A stretch of 64,000 nt of DNA. It comes from Madurella fahalii (Eukaryota; Ascomycota; Sordariomycetes; Sordariales). Positions 12,207 to 22,311 of this stretch are shown piece after piece. Numbering within the stretch: the first letter of the stretch is position 1; the number at the start of each line of letters is the position of its first letter. Location of the stretch: NCBI GenBank assembly GCA_029876055.1, contig CM056876.1, forward strand, positions 1,426,001-1,490,000. The letters are read 5' to 3'. Made by a program: the position numbers and the translations under genes. The notes under the pieces are model-generated. The model saw nothing but the letters and a program-made list of their open reading frames with translations. It ran no database searches and had not been told where the DNA came from.

Positions 12207-13337
12207 ATGCCGCCAGGTAAGATCTCTAGGTCCCCAAGGTCGATCGCAAAAAGAAAAAGATACGAGCCGCGGGTGACCGCGTCGCGTCGCCAATCTGCGT
12301 AGTCTGCCATTGCCTTGCATCTGAATGCACCTTCCTGGTTGTTCCTGCTCTAACAACATATTTACAGCCATAAGCGACAACGAGGAGGAATTCGACGAGA
12401 TCGAGCAGCCCTCGACCGTTACGAAGTCCGGACGCGGGAGGAAGCCGGTCGACCAGGAGGCGGACGCTGAGGAGAAATATATTGTCCAAACCGAGGAAAA
12501 GAATGGAGACGCTAGCGATGATGAGGAGGAAGGGGACGACGAGGATGACGAAGTGTACGGATCGAACAATGCCTCAGATCCCTTCGAGCCGGGTAAGACG
12601 CTAACCCACCCACAGCTATGTCGTGGAGAAGATCATGTCGCACATGATCGATAGGAAGGTGAGGCGTTCTACATGTGTGTGTGTGCTCGGCTCTAACGGA
12701 GAGGACACTAGGGCAAATTGCTCTTCGAAGTCAAGTGGGAAGGATACGAAAAGAAATCGGATCGGACATGGGAGCCAGAAGAGAATCTGACGTACGAGAC
12801 AGACATGGCTGCGGCACCACGAGATTCGCGCTGACTCTCTTCGTACAGCGAGAACGCCTCGGAGGCGCTTAACGAATACTTTGAGAGCATCGGCGGCCGC
12901 GAAAGACTCTTCGCAGACACAGCAAATGCGTTAAAGAGCAAGAAACGGAACCGGCAGTCTTCATCAACACCACAGGCGAGCGAGAAGCGGTCAAAGAGGA
13001 ACGGCAATCACCCGGCAGACTCAGAAGCACCACTTAGCGCAAAAGCTGCCAGCTGGAAGCCGCCACCGGGAAGCTGGGAGGATCATATTGCGCAACTGGA
13101 CGCGTGCGAGGATGAGGAGACGGGAAAGCTAATGGTCTACCTTACATGGAAGAACGGGCACAAGACACAGCACGAAACACAGGTAATCTACCAGAGGTGC
13201 CCGCAAAAGGTACGTTAAGCGATTCGCGCGCTCAACGTCAGAAGCTGATCTCGTTCTAGATGTTGCAATTCTACGAACGGCATGTGCGCATCATCAAGAG
13301 AGACCCGGACGCAGATTCGGTTACAACCCCCGTATGA
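12207..13337 (+). CDS. Heterochromatin protein 1 homologue (chromo and chromoshadow)
   Basis: HP1-type reader of H3K9-methylated chromatin, equivalent to Neurospora HPO and yeast Swi6. Six exons: 12207-12216, 12368-12554, 12616-12658, 12712-12791, 12849-13209 and 13260-13337. They sum to 759 nt and give 252 residues. An acidic N-terminal tail (about 1-62) precedes the chromodomain (about 65-125), which keeps the aromatic-cage residues: Tyr in YVVEKI, and Trp and Tyr in EVKWEGY, then the diagnostic TWEPEENL. A basic hinge (about 130-170) leads to a chromoshadow domain (about 178-245) with SWEDHIAQLDA and FYERHVRIIK. The second intron must use the donor GTACGG at 12555: the stronger-looking GTAAG at 12593 would leave a 23-nt intron and the wrong frame. 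Exon 1 has only 10 coding bases. Role: heterochromatin and gene silencing. Domain order, spacing and size match the family well. Confidence 0.95.
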
Positions 13338-14440
13338 GACCTGGCCCTCCGTGGGCCCTGAGTCCATCAGTTGACCCTGTTTTGTCAACCTTCTTTCTCG
13401 ACTGCTTTTCTGCACAGGACTGGCGTTTCGAACGGGTCCCGTCACGGCGCATTCTGGTTAAAACAGCATGCCTTTCTGTCCGGACGAATTTGGCGTTTAT
13501 TTTATATCTTACTAGCGAGCGGGACTTTGGGTTTGCCCTCCGTTGCACCAGAGCTGGCTCGCATTTCAGGTCTGGGCCACGTAACCGGCTCCCAGCAGGG
13601 TCGGGGGAAACATTTTGCGCTCGTATGGTTGCACATGGCTTCAATAATAACAATAATGGATCTATGCTCTTCCAAATTAGGTACTGTTGAAGGAAGTTCT
13701 TGTGCAGCATCTGATCATTCTCGGAACTGTGGGAGAGGCTGGTCGGACCCACTATGGCTCGTGCACCCTTGTTAGGCAGGGGTAGCACCGGGAAAAGGTC
13801 ACGCTAACAGGCCTGCGCCGGGCTGCCAGCCTCTCTTTTATTGACTTTGCAACAATGAGGTGGCGGGGCAACCGCCCTATTTGACTGTGTGCGCCTGCCA
13901 CCCGCGCAGCAGCGCCCTGTCTGCCCTGCATTTACGATTACATGAGTACTTTTTAGTTTTTATTCTTTTTACGACGCCGTCGAGCTTCCAGGCCTTGTGT
14001 TGTAATTGTGTTTTTGCTTCAAGTTCGACGAAGCACGGCTACTGGCGGACCACGGCACCTGCCCTGCCACCTCTCTTCCCTGAGCTTTTTTGCGCAACCC
14101 CGCAACGACGTGAGCTCCCGCTCCCACCCAATTGCTGTGAGTTCAGCTTCCCAGAATCCCGTGCTGCTGTCCAACTTCTTTGCGGACTAACGTCAGACAG
14201 ACTCGCGCTTTAGCTATCACAAATCGGCGGGATACATACGCAATCTACGGCGCCAGTGTATCACAAACACATTGCACAACCCGCCTCACTGTTTTGCCGC
14301 ACATTGCGCAACGTCTCCGAAGCAAGGTTGACGCCGCCGGCCCCGCTCCGACAGCCCGGCCCCGTTCGAAGCTTGCGCACAAGCTTCCCATACACAACCC
14401 GACCCAAAGACACGTCACAGAAAAAGCCGGGGGGGAAAAG
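13338..14440. other. Intergenic downstream of HP1
   Basis: 1.1 kb with overlapping short frames on both strands and no domain signal. It contains the HP1 3' UTR and a possible long 5' leader of the small membrane-protein frame at 14441. No other feature is seen. Confidence 0.5.
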
Positions 14441-14605
14441 ATGAAGCAAAACGACGTCATCGCCGTCATTATCATCATACTCTTCATCGTGCTCGCCCTG
14501 ATAGCCTTCGGCATCTACCACCTGGTGAGCGTGGCGCGCGACAATGTGCGCGGGACGGTGACGACCTCGTCAGAGAGCAGCACCAGCGAGGATCTGGCAG
14601 ATTGA
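14441..14605 (+). CDS. Small single-pass membrane protein, 54 residues
   Basis: ATG at 14441 lies in a favourable context (AAAAGATGAAG) and opens a 54-residue frame. It has a short polar head (MKQND), one strong membrane helix (IAVIIIILFIVLALIAFGIYHLV, about residues 7-28), a basic patch just after it, and a Ser/Thr/Glu-rich acidic tail. The positive-outside-helix pattern predicts a single-pass protein with the tail on the cytosolic side. A longer frame starts upstream at 14180 but its added part is low-complexity, so the internal ATG is preferred. I do not recognise a family. The frame could be chance, but the compact helix, flanking charge and stop placement make a real microprotein plausible. 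Confidence 0.45.
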   Translation: MKQNDVIAVIIIILFIVLALIAFGIYHLVSVARDNVRGTVTTSSESSTSEDLAD

Positions 14606-16709
14606 GCCAGAAGACGGTGGGGGAAGAGTTATGCGAGGAACCTCGCGGGTGGGGGTTTCGCGGCCAAACGATGGATAAGATTGATCGGTTGCCTTTTTGG
14701 CTGGGCTTTCGTCCCCGTCTGTCCGTCGGCAACGCACACCGCAAAAACACACACGGGCTTTGCGCTACCCACCGTGCGCTCGATGTGGGGCTCCTTTTTC
14801 CCTTTGTGCGGTGAGGCCTAGAGGTTGTCTGGGATTTGGAATCCACCCGGTCCGACCCCGAAGCAAAACCCGCCGGAAAGGAGGTCATGATCTTTTTTAT
14901 CTCTGCCTGCCCGCATTCGCACCTTGTGTTGGATAAGGTGCGTGGGCCCTTGGGAGGGTGGGGGGAATGAGAGTGAAGAGTGTCTTGTGAGGGTATATGG
15001 GCGGGATGAATCTGTCGCTGCTTTTCCAATGGTTTTGCATATCACAGCGGGATGCACTTTTTCTCCCGGAATCTTACACGGCGGCGTTTTGGATTAGTAA
15101 AGTTACGAGTGGGTTAAGCGATGAGAGCTGGTCTGGGAAGACACGAAGCGACGAAGATTCTGTGAGATATCCGTACAGATTTAGGGGATATATGTACTTT
15201 GGATTGGGCGGGCGATTCTTGTATATAGATACATATGTTGTAGATGTTGGCTGATATATGGTCGGGGTATAAAATGGAAGTTTAACTTGGTACCCTATCC
15301 GGATCAAACGACATTCGCGAGCCGTGGCCACACTATCCGCATTGCATCACGCACACCTGCCTTTATGTTCCAGAGCTGTTCATCAAAGCATTCAATGCCA
15401 TATATACGTATTAGGTAATCAGAGTCCCTTTCCGCAAGGCGCCGTACTCCTCAACAAGCATGCGGTACGGAGGAGCGTCCTAGTCCAACCCATCCACGAA
15501 AAGGGAGCTAGTGAGCAGAAGAAAAAAAAAAAAGAAAAAGAAAAGAACATACAACACCGGGGATTCGCTGGTCGTCACCGACCCAACTACTAATCCGGCG
15601 GTCGCTGGTTTGACTAGGGGAGAGCGGACGGGATCCCGTACTTTCCAGCACCTATGGCCGTATGTAATAGGACATGTCGGGCTTCAAGCTTATAAGTGGG
15701 AGATTCACGCGAGGTAACTCATCGTCTATGTCCAGTACCCGTGTACCTTGAGAAGTTTATCTTGTGGGCTCCATACCACCAGCGAGGATCTGCTCTGCCA
15801 AGTGGCTGAGGGCCTCTGTATACGTCATAAGAGTAGCTGAACTGAATGGTGAGTTGTTGTGGCCAATGCGTTGGAACTGCAAAACCAAGGGGTCATGGAG
15901 AGTCTAGAAGGCTCTAGCTGCCAGATCTGCTTCCTTTCTCGGCCCCCATACGTACACTAATTGTTGGCAACGAAGGGGCCGCCTGTGCTCTGCAGGCCAA
16001 AAACTAAATCGAAAAGGGGGAACGAATACTACCCCATCAACAGGGACCAATGCAGCCTGAGCCCAGCCAGCCCAATTGCCATGCAGCCGGCCCCGACCCG
16101 AACAGGCGGTACAGTACTACTCATGCGAACCCCATCCGATCAGGAATTAATGCATGCGCCAGCTCAACGCCGCCGGCGCCGGACCCTAGAGAGTGCCGCC
16201 ACCCAAATGATGTCATCACACAGCACAGCTAAGGTTGGACTTGGAAATACCAGTCATCACGGTTGTCAGGATGGGTTCATCCATCTAGGTAAGAATACCG
16301 CAGACCTGTCAGTCTGCTTGTCTAATGAAAGCCAAAAGAGAATATCCTGCAGACGCCAAGTCCCAAAGACGCCCATCCAGTTGACACAAACCGCTTTCAT
16401 TATGAGTGGTGCATTCGAGGCGGGCTCGACGCTTTCCGGGAACCGAGCGAGATGAGCCGGGTGTGGCATTGTGTTGGTTGCCGTAGCTGCCTCGGCTTGC
16501 CAACCTCTGGCGCCTCCTGTAATCCCTGGTGTCGCTCGCGGGGTGAAGATGTCGCCGTCGTCGTGATACCGGTCGGCGGCTTTTGCGGTATATAAAGAGC
16601 CTCGGTCCCCGACGCGTCCTGTTCTCCTCGGGGCGCCGCCGTCCCCGGCTGCGATCATCCCGCTATCTAGAGCACTGTACCCGTCTATAACCTATAATGT
16701 GGTGCTCAT
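14606..16709. other. Intergenic, no gene seen
   Basis: 2.1 kb between the small membrane-protein frame and the 3' end of the NMN adenylyltransferase gene. It includes an A-rich tract (about 15520-15545) and a TATA-like TATATAAAG at about 16589 on the plus strand that is not followed by a convincing coding frame. No domain-bearing sequence was found. Confidence 0.5.
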
Positions 16710-18002
16710 TCACCCCTTAACAGGCTTAGCGTCTGATGGCCCGGGAGTGTTGTCCGCCGACGCCTTGTCCTTCTGTGATTCACCCTGTGAGCCCTGGAAC
16801 AACTTGTGCTCGTCGATGTACTGCTCTATGTAAGCGCAAGCTCGTAGGTTGAGTTCGTATTGGGCACCAACCTCTACAACGGGGTCCGGAATCAGATATC
16901 TAGATCCTGTCAGTTTCGCTTCATTACAACTACTCGATAGAAAAACGTCCGGCTAAGGAACTTACCGGACGCTGAGGTCTTTCTTGAGAAAGAGGCGGAC
17001 TTTTGTCGAGCTAGCCAGTGTTAACACCCCGAAAGACGGCTGATGAATCAACGGAGCGGACCTGATGTCGTTCTGGATGACCTGGCTGATGATCCAGATG
17101 TTATTCTCATACTGGCGCAGTGTGGCAATGGCTTCATCAATGTCGGTCCCCGAGCGCTCAATGATGAAGGCACCGTATGAGCCGAGGATCACGTCCAGAT
17201 CCGCTGGCGCCCAGAGGCCAGGTTCGCCTATTTGTTGTCAGCAATATGCTGCGTCTATGAAGTCTCATAAACCTTACCCATAGACATGACCAAATCTGCA
17301 CCTATAGAGTAGTGTTAGTACGATCCGCTTTTCCTATAAACTAGAGTGCTTTATCCATACCAGCAAGGAGCGCAATGCGAGCCTTCTTCATCTGCCCGTC
17401 GGTCCCTTCGATCCCCCCAAGGACGGTGTTGATCTCGTGATCAAAATGCCGTAAGACCTGTGCCGTCGGGACGTATTGTGGTTCGCCGTTCTCGTCACAG
17501 TTCACCGTCTCGAAGGGGTCCACCATCAGCCATGTCGAGTGTTCGACGGCTCGTGAGCACATGTTGACTCGGTGGTGGCCTGGCGCGAGCCCCACCTTCT
17601 TGTATGCGTCACTGACCTAGAGCCAACCGTCAGACCTCATCCGCATGTAGTCCCATCAAAATCACGGTTGCCTTACAGGCGATAGGTATCCAGCGCACAC
17701 TTCAAAGTCGGTGTTAAACCGGACAAAATCCGATGCCATTTCGAACATTCGCAAGTGGAGGAAGGTGATGGCTGAAGTGCACCTGTTAGCGAATCCAATT
17801 ACCATGAGAGCGGTACTGGTGGAAACCGACGAGAGAATGACCCGCAGGCAACTAGCACCAACGGTGTTTTTCCCGGCTGTGTCTGCCGTCGCTTCAACTT
17901 CTCGGTGGGGAAGGTATAGGGAGTCTGTTGCCCGCTAAGAGCGGGTTGCTCGGAGGGGGTAGTGGGCGCTTGTGCGCCCGAGACGGTGCTCTCGGGAGTC
18001 AT
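16710..18002 (-). CDS. Nicotinamide/nicotinate mononucleotide adenylyltransferase
   Basis: Joins NMN (or nicotinate mononucleotide) to the AMP of ATP to make NAD+ (or its deamido form), the last shared step of NAD synthesis; equivalent to yeast Nma1/Nma2. Exon 1 runs 18002-17831; its intron (17830-17772) joins to give GSFSPITFLHLRMFE, the nucleotidyltransferase ATP-binding motif with its His. Later exons give the region with AGYLSPV, the block APGHHRVNMC, then GADLVMSMGEPGLW, and DLDVILGSYGAFI. The substrate-loop motif follows as NDIRS joined to STKVRLFLKK, the family's (I/V)SSTxxR equivalent. The C-terminal exon ends in a polar tail, stop TGA at 16712-16710. There are about seven exons, all with short introns. 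The N-terminal 50 residues are Ser/Thr/Pro-rich and poorly conserved in such enzymes. Identity is secure from the ordered motifs. Confidence 0.93.
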
Positions 18003-19209
18003 CGTCGAGTATGGCTGATGGCCGCGGTGGTTCGAACGAGGGCAACGGCCCGCGGGTGACGCACGTTCGGCAGATCGCGAGTAGATACCAGGGGTGCGGG
18101 GCAAGGCAGTAGGCGGAACGGGGAGCCGAACAGATGCCTTGTGAATGCCGAGCTATGCGACGGTGATTGTCAATGATGAAATCGCTACTGACGCAGCCGA
18201 TTGGCAGAGGAAACCGCAGCCGCAGATATTTGTTCACCAGAGAGCCTCTTGTGGATGCGATGGAGGAAAGTTGATGGACTGGCCCAAGCATGGGAGGAAC
18301 CGCCGCACTTTATTAAGCGGCCAGCGCACTGGCGCGGGGGTTAGCTAGGCAGCTTCCACTGTTACAGGCACCTAGTGGAGTTCCGCTGTCGGGGATTTCA
18401 GTCAAGCCCCAAAACACGCAACCCGCTTTTCGCTCGTGCAAATGATGATTCGAGCCTTGTCGGACTGACCGGTTCCATTGTCCTCATACCACACGGTTCG
18501 GCATTTCGCGGATACTTTGCGGGATATTTATCCCGAGCTGTATTGCGAGCTGCATTGCGAACTGTATCCGCGGGATGTTTTGCGAGCTGTATTTGTGAGC
18601 TGCACCCCACGAGGCTCAGTGTCTCACAAACACACCACAACTGACTTTCCCAGCCGTGAGCTTGCAACCCCCTCACCGCATGGCAGCACTTCTCGTGTCT
18701 TATGAATAGCTAATGCGTAAACATACAACTTAAGTTGAGAAAGCGCTGTTTTGATTCGGGTAGTCTCAGATGCTCAGACCTGCTGGAAGTGAGGGACCCC
18801 TCGTACCTGTCAACCCCCACCTTAGTAGACCCACTTAAACCAGCCAATCAATTGTTTAGACACCACTCACGCCCAGTCTCTCGTCCGGGTAGAGCAAAGG
18901 TAGGTAGCCACATGCGGCTGGCCTAGGCGATCCTGAGGTTCTCAGCCACAGCTATGGCAACAGGCATTCGCGGCCATATATCTATAGATTGCAACAAGCC
19001 ATGCATCTATCATTATCATTTTTGCGGTACCGCCTTACCCTAAAGTGTTGTGATGGTCCTTCTACCGCTATATACATAGCGTATAGGCTGGATGAAAAAC
19101 CTATATCAACAAGTCTTAAAAAAAAAAAAAAAAAAAAAATTGTAGACGCCAGTTGCAAAAGAAAGGAAAGCCTTATATAACGCCCCGAAGACTAGAAGTC
19201 TTCGGCTTC
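18003..19209. other. Intergenic with degenerate 12-bp repeats and a 22-A tract
   Basis: 1.2 kb between two minus-strand genes; it holds the NMN adenylyltransferase promoter and the kinase 3' UTR. Around 18530-18605 there are several degenerate copies of a unit close to GCGAGCTGTATT. A run of 22 A's lies at 19118-19139. No coding gene is supported. Confidence 0.5.
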
Positions 19210-22200
19210 TCACCGGGACCTGAAACAGCAGCCGATAACCTTCACGCTCTTTTTTACCTCTTCCCAAGCCTTCTTTCCCCTCCCGGGTGTTTCCGCTTGT
19301 CCGCCGCTTGTCTGCGTTAAGTGTTGCTGTGAGTCTAAACCTGTAGATCCAATGCTGGTAACCCCATCGCTGTTAACACTTCTTTCCGTCACGGCAGGGG
19401 TGGCGGTACCCAGCGCTGCTGCTGGTAGGGCCTGCGTAACTAGAACGTCTGCGCCCTGTGTAACTGGTGCGGTTGGGACTAGCTCGGATGAAGGCTCCGC
19501 CGACGCTTCTGGTACTGTAGAAGTTACATCAGGAGAGGTAGCGCTCAGAGTCGCTGGCTCTTGTGATGCGGGCCGTGGTGTCGAGGCCCGTGAGGCTTCT
19601 CCACTGACTGGGCTCAGACTGCCCGGACTAGGGTACTCAGTCTTCTGATGTGAACTGTTTATCATCTCTGTGGAGGATTCGATGTGAAGAATCGGATACT
19701 AAAGTTGGGATGTGGCGCATCCGGGTCAGTAATGCATATCTGTGAAGGTTCATGAGTTAGGAAGGCAGAGTCACCTACCCGCACACTAAAGACTTCGAGT
19801 GATCCGTCCTCCCACTTACGTGGCTCAAGACAGTATGCATCGCTCCTCTTGCAGCTCTGCCAAATCAACTCGAGCTCATCGACTACTTTCGAGGACTCCC
19901 ACCTCTTGGTCTTATCAGGGTGTAGAAGACCTTGGTGGATGATTTTGAGGACATCATGAGCGAATCCTGGACAATGGGGGAGATTGTGTAACTTTTCCAT
20001 CCACTGTTGATGAACGGATGCTGATCAGCTCTGGGCGAGAAACTGATGCTGTGGGGATGCTGCGGGGGTATTTAAGAAGACCCGAGGTTACTCACGTTGA
20101 TGACCGATGGTTTCAATCGGGCGACCTCGTTGACTCCGTTGCTGTCCCTGTATTGCTTGAAGAATTTGTCTTCATAAAGCCATTTAGCGTCCTTCTCCTC
20201 GCGCCTGGTCTTTGGCGCAGCCGACTTTGGCGACCCTGGATCCCATCCTTCATCCTTTATCCGAGCATCGGAAAATTCATTTTCGACACCCTCCCACCCC
20301 AGAAGATACCAAGTAAGGAAGTCAAGTAACAAACAACCCAGAGTCCACATATCGTATTTCACTGAGATCCGGAGGCGAGGCAGGTCGCACTCGGGTGGAC
20401 GATAACTGGGTGAGCAGCCAGGTACGATGGCTTCAGCCGATTGTGACTTGATGCTGTGAAACCTACTCAAGCCAAAGTCAGATATAAGCAAGTGATTCTT
20501 TTTACCATTGTGGTCTCGGATCCAAAGAATATTCTCAGCCTTGATGTCACCGTGGCGGCCTTTGTTCCGGTCGTTTGGGTCTAATGCGTTGTTGCTGCCA
20601 TGGATTTCCCGCAAACCGTCAGCGATGCCGCGGTATTGGGAAATCATCCAACAAGTAAAGGCGTGTGTTCTCTCGGGCTTGATGTGTTCCCAGAGGTCCC
20701 GGAGATTTCCACCGTCGGCCCATGGGAAGATCATATGGTAGCTCCCTTCGTGCTTGTACATAAAGGTGAGGAGAAGCCGGATGAGGTGTGGATGGCCTTT
20801 ATTTTTGCCGCTGAATCTTTGGAGCACCTCGACTTCTCTCTCGTAATCGGCCCTACATTGATTACGAAGCGTTTTGACGGCGAAGTATTGGCTGTTAGCA
20901 CCCTGCCATGCGAATAGTGTTAGCGGTATTGTAACCTGGAAGAGCACAGCCTTAATGCGATCATCGCTTACTCCTTGGCCTGGGAAGTTGTGATGTGCCG
21001 GATGGATCAAGACCTTGAATACACTTGAATAACCGCCTTCGTCTGCCCTATTATACTTGATGAACGGCAGGACAGTACCTTCCGGCAGGTTGTAGAGGAA
21101 CAGTTTTCCTGGGGAGAAGTCGAAAAATGGCGGTGCCACAGCATGCTGTTGGTTCAAAAGCCATTCTATCTGGTGGCGTTTCCATTCGTCAAAGCACTTC
21201 AGCTTTCTGTTCCTGTCCTTTCTCGAATAGACCCAGTAGCCGCTTTTGGGGTACCCCTCGGCCGGCTTGGACGTGTCTAACCCGGGCTTAACTCCAACAA
21301 ACGGGAGGTCCGTGTCGTCGACACCGCAGTCGATAAAGCACTCGATGCATTCGGATCTTTCGCCTAGCAACAGGAGGGCAAAGATCCGGCGTCGAAGACG
21401 ATCTCCACCGCATATCTCCTGCACCAGTCGGTCAAGCTCCTCCTCAGACTCGGGCCTTGATAGGCGGGGGATCTCTTGTACCAGCACTTCCTGTACGTTT
21501 TCTCTTGACACAATCCTCTCGATCTCTTTGATGGGAATGAAATCCTTGTTGATGCTTTGCAATGCTTTGGATCTGAGGTAGTACCTCGCCAGATTTCCGG
21601 AAAGCCACTCCTGGTGGGTCTCCTTGTTACAATGGACCGAGCTCGCGTTGCTGTCGCTGCGGCCGTGGCCGGCTGCGATTGGACTCAATGGTGCTGACGC
21701 TTGCCCAATGCCGCTGTCTGTGGTTGCCTGTCTCGTGAACCCAAGATCTTCGATGGTCTTAATACTTGCAAAGCTGCTTTGGCTTCCACTTCTATCACGA
21801 TGATGATAAAAGCCCTCATGCTTTACTGCTCGCGAATCCCGTATCAGCAGCCTGAAATCTTCGAACTGAGCTAGACATACTGCTTTGTGAATCGCCGTCC
21901 TGGTGGAGGATTTTCGTCCCCCCAAACGGGTTCACTACGTGGACATTTGGCGTTCGAGGTCGGCTGGAACTAAGTGGTTCACCATCTTGGTCGTTGTTTT
22001 GAGATGACGGTGCCAGGAATGCTGTATCAATGTGGAGTTTACTCTTTTAACATGAACAGTGTTAGCGTTGAGTTGGGGCCGACTGCTAAATTAAATGCAA
22101 ACGTTTTTTTTTTGTTTTTTTGTTGTTGTTGTTGTTGTTGTTGTTGTTGGGGGAGGCGGCAAGAACCCGCGATAATGTGCAGACAAGCCATAGTACCTAC

Positions 22201-22311
22201 CTCTGTTAATGACACGGTGATATGTTCCGAGTCAGATTGTGGGTTTGGATCGGGGCTTCTGGTCGATCCGCCACCGTCACCTTTGTCCTGGCCCTGGCGG
22301 CGGGACGACAT
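19210..22311 (-). CDS. Fungal accessory protein kinase 1 (HGD type, 876 residues)
   Basis: Six exons (22311-22197, 22021-21881, 21825-20972, 20902-20096, 20003-19779, 19698-19210) sum to 2631 nt, 876 residues. A disordered head leads to a conserved helical module (about residues 150-280; ARYYLRSKALQSI, IFALLLLGERSECIECFID). The kinase domain has a Gly-rich loop GGYSSVFKV, ATP-lysine FAVK, catalytic loop HGDIKAENIL, SDFGLSRF, and an APE-like SYRPPE. The HRD arginine is replaced by Gly, while the catalytic Asp, Asn and DFG Asp are kept, so activity is plausible. The tail is a Ser/Thr/Pro-rich linker ending in a basic amphipathic stretch and VIGCCFRSR, a possible palmitoylation anchor. The 69-nt intron at 20971-20903 is in frame with no stop, between the Gly-rich loop and the ATP lysine. 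First-exon splice choice is the least certain. Related to the gene at 25859. No substrate is known. Confidence 0.85.

Noticed and set aside
16589..16710. Strong TATA-like sequence on the plus strand near the end of the NMN adenylyltransferase gene.
   Set aside because: No coding frame or RNA structure follows on that strand.
19660..19700. Apparent frameshift near the C-terminus of kinase 1.
   Set aside because: Explained by an 80-nt intron (19778-19699) with GTAGGT donor, CTGAC branch and TTTAG acceptor, phase 0.
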